NCBI GenBank assembly: GCA_949987705.1
Contig: OX465284.1
Location: 69,425,470 to 69,489,469 of the forward strand
Reading direction: 5' to 3'
Source of the DNA: Thereva unica
Lineage: Eukaryota > Arthropoda > Insecta > Diptera > Therevidae
Length of the DNA: 64,000 nucleotides
Numbering within the stretch: position 1 is the stretch's first letter; every line of letters starts with the position of its first letter. The notes beneath the pieces are model-generated. The model was not told the origin of the DNA. It saw only the letters and a list, made by a program, of their open reading frames with translations, and did no database searches. Position numbers and translations under genes: made by a program. This document shows positions 23,352 to 32,879 of the stretch, in pieces.

Positions 23352-23445
23352 GTTGGTGACCGTGAAGGGTATCATTCACTTAATAGACCGGGTTTGGTTC
23401 GATTACAGGGGTTAAGCAGCATTGGGCGTAACTCGTTAGTAGTAT
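23352..23445 (+). ncRNA. 5S rRNA-derived pseudogene/SINE copy 2
   Basis: GTTGGTGACCGTGA near the start corresponds to the 5S 5' end. GACCGGGTTTGGTTCGATTA corresponds to the CGGTTCTCGTCCGATCA block, and GGGGTTAAGCAGCATTGGG near 23409 to the box A region (AAGTTAAGCAGCGTCGGGC). Homology fades after about 23445, before box C. The preceding TTTCAGGCAAT and further upstream blocks are shared with copy 1 at 18641. Confidence 0.7.
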
Positions 23446-24055
23446 TCTTCTTTTAATTTCCGCCGTAATGTTGTTGTCGTTGCTGCTCTTTGATGCTGCT
23501 TTTTCTAACGCTACATATGCTTCCTTCGCTGCAGTCATTGACCATTATATCATCTGCATATGCCATTAGCTAAACAGACTTGTTTAGAATTGTCCCTCTA
23601 GTTTCAATACGTTCCTACCGGGTCGTTTTACTAATAAGATGTTAAACAGTAAGCAGGATAATCTCCTTACCTGAGGCCTCTGTTCGCACCGAAAAATTGC
23701 CCCGTATTCTTACTCCGTTTATCATTCGACTCAATGAGGTTTTAGTGATTTGAATTAATTGGTCTGGAAAGTTCAGTTCCACCATTGCTTCGTAGATTTT
23801 TGAACGTAGCTCAAGATCATATACTGTCTTAAACTCAATGAAAAAGAGGTGGGTCTCTATATTAAACCATTTCGTATTTTCAATTAGGTGCCTGTCTTAA
23901 TGCGAATATGTGATCGGTTGTGGACTTTTGTTTTCTGAATCCGCACTAGTTATTCTCAATTGCTTTTTCATACTAGTGCAATAAGCGAATATACAGGATA
24001 TTCAAAAATATTTTATATGCTACATTCAGTAATATAATTCCTCTGTAGTTGGAAC

Positions 24056-24222
24056 TAGTGATGAGCAAACGCAAGAACAAGATGACACTAATCTAGTCTT
24101 GTTCTTGTTCAGTCTGTCTTGTTCTTGCAAGCAAAACTAAATCCTTTTCTTGTTCTTGGTCTTGCAAAATGTGCAAGAACAAGAGAAGACTGCAAGAACA
24201 AGACCATTTTTGCTCATCACTA
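24056..24222. mobile_element. hAT-type MITE, 167 bp, with 8-bp target duplication
   Basis: Perfect terminal inverted repeats TAGTGATGAGCAAA (left) and TTTGCTCATCACTA (right), flanked by a perfect 8-bp direct repeat GTTGGAAC (24048-24055 and 24223-24230). The interior is dominated by CAAGAACAAGA/TCTTGTTCTTG words in both orientations, so most of it can fold back. It lies inside the larger hAT-like element, making a nested pair. Confidence 0.85.
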
Positions 24223-24496
24223 GTTGGAACAAACAAGTTGGTCCCCTTTTTTGTGTAGTAAATCTAAGAAAAATTATCGCCGGTACAGGACTATGTTAGA
24301 TTCAGCTCGGCAGAATAATTGAGTATAATTGAGTTGGCATAACAATAATGCCGAGGACACGCTGTAATGATGGCGGCAAAAATATTCTTCCCGTCGCGTT
24401 CTTGTTCCAATAATTTATCCATACAAAATAATTTGTATTGTTTGCATTTCTAAAATTTGGCGGCACACTTCAGGAAGTTGGCGGCACACAAAAGTG

Positions 24497-24720
24497 GTCT
24501 AGATATATCCCAGATTTTGACAGAGTACGATCAGCCTTGATAGCTACACTTAAAACTATTAGTGTTGACTCAATCGGACAGAACTGGATTGAGAATTCCC
24601 CTTTCGGGCGAGCAATTAAGGTAATGCTAGTTGACGATAAATCCAACCTCACCCAATCTCTGTTGATGTCACCCAGAAGTCAATTTTATCACCTAATCTT
24701 TGCGTAGCTCGAACTTCATG
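24497..24720 (+). pseudogene. Jockey-like RT fragment, right part
   Basis: Continues the fragment at 22155-22288. DFDRVRSALIATLKTISVDS matches AYDRVRHSALLTKLKTIGV of the copy at 45060. Further on, AIKVMLVDDKSNLTQSLL corresponds to SIKVVLDGVKSKHHPISF, and the VPQGS box is degraded to SPRSQF. It has no in-frame stop, but every catalytic motif is damaged. Confidence 0.75.
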
Positions 24721-27700
24721 TTAATCTCAATTCAAGATATCATGTAAACCTTGCATGTAAACTTTGTGCGTATTTTAGTCGGGAAGTATCATTGAAAATA
24801 GCGTGACCATAAATGGTATGAATCGTTAACCGATGTGTAACGATTTAACGTCTTTGAAGTTTGATCCTATGAGATTACGCCTACGTCATTGATCCAAAAT
24901 ATTCGTGTCCATTTTCTAAAGAATGCCTTTGATCAAACATTTCAAAAACAACTTTTGGAGGCCGTTTTGAATGGCGAATTTAATAAACGAACGGAGTGAC
25001 ACTTTTCTTATCGAATGCACTATCGGGGTGGGATGTGAGACTCTCACTGCGCATGGAAAAGCGATTTTCAGATTCCCAATTGTTTTAGCGCACGCCATAC
25101 TTTTGGCTCATGGATGCAGCGAGGCGCACTGTGTTCCAGCTAGTGAGAAATAAAATCTCAAACCAAAAAATTGTTATTCGAGATATTTACTTGTTTATAC
25201 GATTTTTTTGTACCATGTAAACAAACAAAACTTAATCTGGTACCTGAATGAGTTTTATTCTATTCAGCAAAATATTATAAAAACACTTCTTGGTATTAAT
25301 TAATGCATTTATATGGGTTATACTTGAGCGTGTTTACATAACGTTTACACCACACAATTTGTTCAATTAAAATTTCCAAAGTAAAAAACATGATTTCAAA
25401 GAAATTACAAGCCCCACAAACATTCTGTAACATTTTATTACATATAAAACATTTTGTGTTAATCAATTGGACATTTTAAAGGTTTCACATTTCGATTAAA
25501 CCTCAATTAAAACAATTCACTCCAATCAACTCCGATGCCCCAATAAAAGAGCTTCCAAAGATATTTCCCTCAATTAGTAACCAATTGGCAACATTCACTT
25601 AAGTTGCTGGCGTGCGGCAGGGGGGCGGCGGGGGCCGGGGGTGTTTGGTTTGGGGCTCCATAAAAACATTACAAAATCCACTTGAAATCGAAATTACCCG
25701 GAAAACCTTGTGTGATTATGTTTTCATAGCTGCTGCTACTGGCGCTACCAATTCCACTTACCAGAATCAGAAGTGGTGTCGGCAAACGATGGCTATACAT
25801 ACATATATGATGTTAGTGTGTAGTGGTGTGCAGAATGGTGCTACAATATTCTGATGGCGGGCAGCCGTATGTGTCCAATAATACACGAAGACTGCAGAGC
25901 TCTCGCTCATAAAACCCAATTGATCACAACGAATCAATCAATAATTCAATCAGAGTTAGTCAATTCGACTCAAATTGATTCAATTTGCTTTCGGAACATG
26001 TGTTGAAAGCCAAGTGGAGTGTACCGAGTAAATGATATCAATTACACGTCTTCCAAGCAGAACCATTCCTCCTACGGCCTCGTATCTCTGCGCCCCGACC
26101 CCGCTCCGCTCGGGCGGCCCCGCATTGCTCTGCTCTAGGCTTACTGCTGTGTATGCTTATGGAATAATGAAACGTTTACACATTGGCCCAAGACGTTCCG
26201 GAACCTTTTATCGTCTCTCGTTCTTTAGAGTCCTTGCTACTAATACACTTGACAGAGAAGGACGAAGTTAAGAGGGGCTTTCGGGAGGGCTGTAGGATGC
26301 CGGGAGGGAATGAGGTAAGCCACTTAAGATTTTGTTGGATTCAGTTTAACTCCCTCTTGCCGACACATTTGTAAGCTATTCGGATCCTCGGCGCACTCGG
26401 CAAGTGGATGGGTATAAGGACCGCCCGCCCGACAGGATACGCTTCCTTCGTTCACACATTCCCACCACAAACATATGCCCCTAATGGGTAAATTTGTGAA
26501 AGTTATCTAGATACACACAAATGAGAATGTGGATTGCTCCTTGCGGTGGAGCAGGAATCGTGTTGTTGCTAGCTAGACTAGCATGTAGCTGCTCCGTACA
26601 ACAGCAGCACAAGAACAAACAGCTACAGGGCACAAATTACGTTCTGCTTTGGTTTATTATTCCAAGTCCTGCCGTTCCCTGTAAGGAACTGCGGTAATTA
26701 ATTTTGATTCGATCAAATTTCTAAAGGATTAAGTGAACATTGGAGCAGCTAGGGCTTACGGCAGCCTCTCCGCACAGCCAGCCGGTTGCTGTTGACGTTT
26801 GTTAATTAAACATGGAACGGTGGAGCACAGTGGCCCAATGTTTACTTAATCACACGTACCACACACACCAGCACGCACACAATCATCGACAACAGATTTC
26901 CTAGTACAACCTTCGCCTGTGCAAAGTCCTGGATGTTGTACATACGCTCATAACATGCATATCCTTCCGACACATCCCTCCCGGCCCGGCAACATTTTTA
27001 TCCTGTCGTAATATGAATTTTAAGTAGATTGTAAATTCCTTTGTTTTATGGCGTTTTTTGTGTGTGTGTGACTTTTCGAAAAGTTTAAGCAACAATCACC
27101 GCAAAAGTTTTCCACCACCACCACACAAAAAAACGTAACTGCCGGGATTTTATATGGCAAAAAATAAGAAGAAGAAAAATATGAAAGCAGCAATATCAGC
27201 GGCGCGGAAAAAGTAAAGGTTGCCGACCGTCACAGTTGGTGTTTGTGTATCTCCTAATAAAAAGCCGCAACAATAGAACGACTTGAAGTTGGTAACTTTT
27301 CATCGCTAGGGTGAGGAAATCAGCACGTACATAGATAGAATACCGAATAAAAGTGCCGAAAAAAATCGTAGCACCCCTCCCCCTCCACCCGTTCCCCCAC
27401 CAGGCCGCAAAATGTTTTGGGAACTTTTTCCATGCATTTTATTCGGTCGTTGACGGTCGTGTATGAAAAGCGAAATGAAAATTGCTAGGAAAAGTCTCGT
27501 GTTCGCCCTAAACCACCAGCGCTACGCCCCTATATCACCTCCCCACTGCGCCTCGCCCCCACTATTTTTTCTATTGTCTATGCCAAAACACTTGCACGTC
27601 CAAAAACACACAGGCAAGTCCTGAGCGTTGGCAGCACACATAGACCGAAATTTTTCGGGAAGGTCCTTCGTGTGTGTCCTTTTTCCCTATTAGGAGTACG

Positions 27701-29060
27701 TGGGAGGGGGTGGAAATTTATCTGGGCAGAAGGGGGTTAGGGAAATGTGCAAAAAGTGGTGGGGATATGGCTCGTTTTGTAGTCTGTTGAACTCATATTT
27801 TCCTTTCTGGTGCGCTTCTGTTGTGGGCCGCACTATGCCGACATCCGATCTAGGGCCCCATGAAGTCAGAGTTATTTTCACTTTAGTCGAAAATTTTCCC
27901 AGAGAAAATAACAGAAAAGTTTCGCAATAAATCACATCCTCCCCTCCCCCACTGCCGGCTCCATCTGCTTCATCTTCGTGTGGCTCGTCCAGTTTTTGTC
28001 GACTATTGGCCGACCCTTCCCCCTCTAGATCTAGATCTCCTAACCAAGTAAAACACAGTTAGTTTTGTACGAATCCCGAAAATGCTTCCTCTTGCGACGT
28101 TGTAGCGGGGAGGGGGGAGTAGGTTCCTTAGGGTCTATTTGAACACTTACGGCCGAATGACATAAAAACTTGTACAACAGCTGAGGGAGGGGGTGTGGCA
28201 CGGGTCGACTTTAGTAGGCAGCTCAGATTTCAGATTCCTGAGAAGTTTCCGTTATAATTCACCAGGAAACAAACTTTCAATGCTTCAATTAAAATGGAAA
28301 TAAAATAATTTTTTGGCGGTGGAGGGGCGGGGGCGAGAAACGAAATAGTTTCGGATTGAAAACGAGCGCTTTTCGAAAATATGCGCTTAAAACTTTCTCG
28401 TATTAATTTGTGCGAAAAGTTTCGACTCTCCTGAAATTCTGCTGACAGAAGCAAATTTTGTATAATATCATGACTTTTACAACTCCGAATAGAATTTTAA
28501 GTTGAATGAGTTTTTGCGGAAATGTGTGTATACAAGGGTGTTTTTGCGACGAGCAGATGTCACTACATACACACATACACATATAGGAGAGATGATGAGT
28601 AGCTTTTGGAATCTCTGCAGAGGAGCGTGGGTGTGGGAAAGTTAGATGACTTGGATTTTTCCGGATGATGTTTCAATGAGCGGACAAAGTTTTTTGCATG
28701 ATATGGGCTCATTGGAAACCTTTAAGAGTTCTTGTGGAAAGAGGATAAAAGGTGATAGTTTGATAGTGTGATAGGTGTTTACAGAAATGTACATTCATTT
28801 TGAGAACTATATAATGGGACTTGTTTGGCTGGTTTTGGTTGTGAATTTGTCTGAATTTTAGAATCACTTGGTTGGAATTATGTTGGGGGTTTTGGTCTAT
28901 GGAGATCCTCGATAGGCTAAATCATTAGCCATATAAAAAAACTGTATCCAAATACCATGACCTTGACCATCCGGACAAGCTAGTTTCTATCAGCTGTAGA
29001 CGATAAATGACCCGAACGACATCACGAACTTTTGGTACAAAGGGTGAATCATAATAGTGC
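24721..29060. other. long non-coding stretch, no gene recognised
   Basis: Frames of 60-89 codons show no domain. The region has alternating A/T-rich and GC-rich blocks, with forkhead-like words (TGTTTAC near 26840, GTTTGTTAATTAAAC near 26795) and CA/AC-rich simple sequence near 26855-26880. It may be intronic or intergenic DNA with regulatory content; this is not shown by the sequence. Confidence 0.35.
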
Positions 29061-29497
29061 AAGATCCGGTATAAGAAATATATACCCTTATCTGTTATTT
29101 GATGATGACAACTATTATATGATAGATAATATATACATTGATAAAACGCACATGGGTTGCCTAGCTAAATCGCGTACCGAAGGTGTTAAATAAAAGATAT
29201 TGTAATTAACTTTTTTGGGCCAACTACCCTCATTTGTTAATCATAAAATTCGACCATTAACTGACAGAATATGACACAAAGAAGAGGAAAAATAGGGGTT
29301 GCCTGATTTCTGCCGGGCCCAATTGTGGGGTTGCCAGGTATAAACAGGTAAGCAAGCGTAGATAATATACCCTCATCTGTTATTTAATCAATTTTTTTAT
29401 GAAATGAAAGGTTTTTTCATTCCCTATCCAACAGTGTTGGGTTGCCTCAGCAAAAGTGTGGCACAACGAAGGTTGCCTAGATTTTAGAGTTCTTCTG
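29061..29497 (+). repeat. left arm of the 437-bp inverted repeat
   Basis: GGTTGCC motifs lie at 29155, 29297, 29329, 29440 and 29471. The arm ends in TAGAGTTCTTCTG. The repeated heptamer at unequal spacing is what one expects of subterminal transposase-binding sites; binding is inferred. Confidence 0.85.
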
Positions 29498-29635
29498 TAA
29501 TAAGATTTTTTTGTTCTTTGTTTTTTTTTTCGTTCCATATGTTTTTTTGAAACATGCGATACATGAGGGACTAGTGACACAAAGGGTGATTCTAGAGCAA
29601 TTTTAATATAGTCCCACAAGAATCGTGTTGAGTTA

Positions 29636-30922
29636 GGCTGGTCGTCCACTGGAAGCGTATTCAAGCGGCTATGCTGTGGATAACATCGTCCACTGCAAGC
29701 GACTTTGAGCGGGCGGCTATAGGCGTATTCGAGCGTGCCGCGCAAATCCAAATTATTTTGGATCCGACGCGCGAGCCGCTCGAATCAGGAAATAATTTTC
29801 TCCAAAGCTTTCTATATTTAAAATAAAATAAATCTACCCTGCGATTTCTTGAGGCTATAATTAAGAGAAAAATCGTAGGAATTCAAGAAATGTGTTTTGG
29901 ATAAATTGGTCGAGGGGAAAGGTGGAAAAACGTTAATAATAGTAGCGAAAATAAGTTTTTTCACTTTTTAGGTACGAAAAAATTGTTGTTTTGGAAAACA
30001 AAAAATACTACATAATAGTGCTTATATGAGTTTTGCACCATTGAAGTCGGTCAACAACTTTTTGCAGAAAAATTCAAAAACCGTTAAAAATGACCATTTT
30101 TTTGACTTTAATTATAGGGAGTGTAATCATCGTAGAACCTAGTGTTCAAGGATTAAATTCTATCTGCCTACAATAAAAATTTCATGAAAAAATAATGGTA
30201 ACTCTTCGAGTTTCGGTTTTCCAACGAGTTTTTAAGTTATTAAATCAAACCTATCTTGCATTTCATGAGAATGGAGTTGTGGAGCAAATCCTTGCGAATA
30301 AATTAGGCCTATAAAATTCCATGTCGAAAGCGTTAAATTTGAGAAAACTTTTTTTGTAATACTGAAAAGAAAAACTTCGGTGCAACGATGATATCATGTG
30401 TTAATAAAAATCGTCGATTTCGCGCCAAGAAGTTTTTCTTTTCAGTATTACAAAAAAAGTTTTCTCAAATTTAACGCTTTCGACATGGTTTTCTGTAGAT
30501 TTTGGCATGCTGAAAACGATCCCGTTGTCCGATTTGCCCTATCATTCCATAGTTTTGAGATATTTAACGCGCAAAAGTGCAAAAAACACGCTTTTTGGCA
30601 CTTTTAGGTTAGGATTGCTCAAAGTCCTGACGTGATAGGGCAATTTGGCCAACGGATTCGGATTCAGCGCGAAAAAATACTTAGGATACGACTATTAAAT
30701 TGGAAAGGAGAAAAAATGTGCAGACCAGTGTTATCAAATATCTCTCCTGGAATAAAAATTATTATGTCAAATTCACTTCAAACTGAGCAGCATGAAAAGC
30801 TTGCAGTGGACGACCCTTGTAGCGTATAGCCGCATATCTCAGAGTCGCTTATAGCCGCCTGAAGCCGCTCATGTAGCCGAAGCGCGTAGCCGCTCGAATA
30901 CGCTTCCAGTGGACGACCAGCC
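29636..30922. mobile_element. PIF/Harbinger-like non-autonomous element, 1287 bp
   Basis: Left end GGCTGGTCGTCCACTGGAAG, right end its exact reverse complement; the match runs about 35 bp with one mismatch. Both ends are bordered by TTA (29633-29635 and 30923-30925), the 3-bp duplication typical of PIF/Harbinger. Subterminal GTCGTCCACTG and AGCGGCTA words recur near both ends. The interior lacks a transposase frame and carries a long hairpin. It sits inside the 437-bp-TIR element, so it inserted later than that element. Confidence 0.8.
30319..30488. repeat. perfect 60-bp inverted repeat (hairpin), 50-bp loop
   Basis: 30319-30378 and 30429-30488 are exact reverse complements. The left arm starts CCATGTCGAAAGCG and the right arm ends CGCTTTCGACATGG. 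A transcript would form a 60-bp uninterrupted duplex. The sequence is inside the Harbinger-like element. Confidence 0.9.
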
Positions 30923-31520
30923 TTAAACATTTCCGTATTTATAACTAGAGCTCGTGTATTATTTTACTAGCAAGGGAATGAAGTATGCGATTCAGTATCG
31001 ATTTCTTTTATAGAGAACCGCAGAGCTCAGAGATAAGCAACCTATGTACTATTGACTATTCCATCTATAGCCATGTCAAACAAAGAGCAAGTTCTATTCG
31101 AAAATGTAGTGCAGAGAAGAATGAAAGAACTGTCAACGGGAACCTACGGTTGATTACTCTACTCACTTTCATCCAATACTATCACGACAGAACGCTGCTT
31201 TTGTAATTGAACTGCATATGGCTTAATCTCTTATTGTGCTTACAGGTGACGTCAGCAGAAAGAACAAGGAATGACAACGTATTCCCTTCTTACAGGCAAG
31301 AAATCTTATAAAAATATAGAAGTGGAAAGACGAAAGACCAGACAGCAGCGGGAACTTGAACTTTTGTCCTCTGTGATCCGTACAGTTTTCGCATTTTTTC
31401 GCTCTTCTTCGTTTTGCACGCGCACTGGTTTTAGCAAAACTTGTACATGGACGACTAACAGCATCGCTTGATCCATATTTCTTACGGAAGCAATGATAAT
31501 GCAACTCGAGCCTTAGTTGC

Positions 31521-31730
31521 TTGATTTCACAAAAGCGGAACTTCGTCAAAATGCGTCCTGAGGAATGCGGTTGGGTTTTTGATAACTATTTAAAGTCAAC
31601 GTGGTTCGTAGGTGAGACAACGCCCTTACAAGTTGAGCATATTCTCAAAAAATTCCAAAAAAATGAGAGCGATGAAGAAATGGAAATAGTTTTTGAGATA
31701 GGCACTTCTGACGAGTCAGAGTCGGAATAA
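31521..31730 (+). CDS. short unrecognised frame inside the TIR element
   Basis: A 69-codon frame with two possible starts (31521 and 31551). It has a basic/aromatic first half (GWVFDNYLKSTWFVGE) and an acidic tail (SDEEMEIV, then SDESESE), with a T-rich stretch after the stop. The composition looks more like real coding than its neighbours. It could be the C-terminal end of a lost transposase, but I do not recognise a family. There is no splice or promoter evidence. Confidence 0.25.
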   Translation: MISQKRNFVKMRPEECGWVFDNYLKSTWFVGETTPLQVEHILKKFQKNESDEEMEIVFEIGTSDESESE

Positions 31731-31880
31731 GTTTTTATATAGTTTGCATTCCATAATTTTGTTGTTGTTGTTGTTAAATTAATGTGTGAATAAAAAAAAT
31801 CATTATGAATATTTAATCTAATTTGAATCTAGCATTTGATCAATGCAGCTGCGCTCACACAACCGGAAAAAGAGTTCTTT

Positions 31881-32317
31881 CAGAAGAACTCTAAAATCTA
31901 GGCAACCTTCGTTGTGCCACACTTTTGCTGAGGCAACCCAACACTGTTGGATAGGGAATGAAAAAACCTTTCATTTCATAAAAAAATTGATTAAATAACA
32001 GATGAGGGTATATTATCTACGCTTGCTTACCTGTTTATACCTGGCAACCCCACAATTGGGCCCGGCAGAAATCAGGCAACCCCTATTTTTCCTCTTCTTT
32101 GTGTCATATTCTGTCAGTTAATGGTCGAATTTTATGATTAACAAATGAGGGTAGTTGGCCCAAAAAAGTTAATTACAATATCTTTTATTTAACACCTTCG
32201 GTACGCGATTTAGCTAGGCAACCCATGTGCGTTTTATCAATGTATATATTATCTATCATATAATAGTTGTCATCATCAAATAACAGATGAGGGTATATAT
32301 TTCTTATACCGGATCTT
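31881..32317 (-). repeat. right arm of the 437-bp inverted repeat
   Basis: Reverse complement of 29061-29497. Just inside it, AGAGTTCTT and AAGAACTCT at 31871-31892 form a further small palindrome. Confidence 0.85.
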
Positions 32318-32507
32318 AGACTATAAGCTTAGCTTGATCACATAAAAAAACAGCTCCATGGTTAATCGTTGGCATATGCCGGAAGTAGATCATATGGCAG
32401 TACAGCAACGGTAGCTAGTACAACAGCTGAAGAATCCCAAGATGGAAAGGGAAAGTTAGGGATTAAGGTAGGCTGTATCAACCTATTAGTATTGTGATGT
32501 GCACCCA
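32318..32507. other. short non-coding gap
   Basis: Nothing recognised between the TIR element and the next repeat. Confidence 0.3.
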
Positions 32508-32742
32508 GAGCCGGCGTTTGGTTTTTTTTGCGCCCGGTGCAGTATGTTATATGCAACCACATAATTTCTGTTCATTTTTTGATCGCAGCGAAGGACAATG
32601 GATAGACACTCGGCGAAGTTCCTCTAATATATGAAATTTAAGGCACGGGAAATCTTTCCCATTTTTTTTTTATATTGGGCCCCGTCCAATTGCGCCCGGT
32701 GGAAATACACCAAATATACCTATGAAAACGCCGCCCCTCCCT
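32508..32742. mobile_element. possible MITE
   Basis: CAGAGCCGGCGTTTGG near 32510 and the reverse complement of AAACGCCGCCCCTCCC near 32725-32740 give rough terminal inverted repeats. TGCGCCCGGTG occurs twice inside, at about 32528 and 32691. No target duplication could be defined. Confidence 0.35.
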
Positions 32743-32879
32743 TTTTCCAATCAGGATTTGCTTCACGATCTTGTTTTTGTGCTGAGTCTGCTTGCGCTTT
32801 AACTTCAAAAAACTTTTCTGCTAATACTGTTTAATGCTCCAGGATGTTTTTCGATGTTAGCTGCACTGCCCTAGCTAGT

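Larger units (their letters stand above)
22289..24496. mobile_element. hAT-like element, 2208 bp, with 8-bp target duplication
   Basis: The left end is CAGTGATTCTCAATCTTTT, typical of hAT ends. The right end is CGGCACACAAAAGTG, whose reverse complement begins CACTTTTGTGTGCC; part of the terminal repeat seems deleted there. Subterminal GGCGGCAC motifs occur near both ends. The flanks are a perfect 8-bp direct repeat, GTCTAGAT (22281-22288 and 24497-24504), and the split RT reading continues across, which proves an insertion. No transposase frame is readable, so it is non-autonomous. It contains a 5S-derived copy and a 167-bp MITE. Confidence 0.75.
29061..32317. mobile_element. DNA element with 437-bp terminal inverted repeats
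   Basis: The sequence from 29061 (AAGATCCGGTATAAG) is repeated in reverse complement ending at 32317. Both arms are 437 bp and, compared by eye, differ at about one base (CCCTTATCTG against CCCTCATCTG). Each arm carries five GGTTGCC motifs in the same relative orientation. The body is 3257 bp, of which 1287 bp plus a 3-bp duplication is a later insertion. No target duplication is visible just outside the ends. The interior codes only for short unrecognised frames, so the superfamily is unknown. An inverted duplication or assembly artefact is the alternative. Confidence 0.75.
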
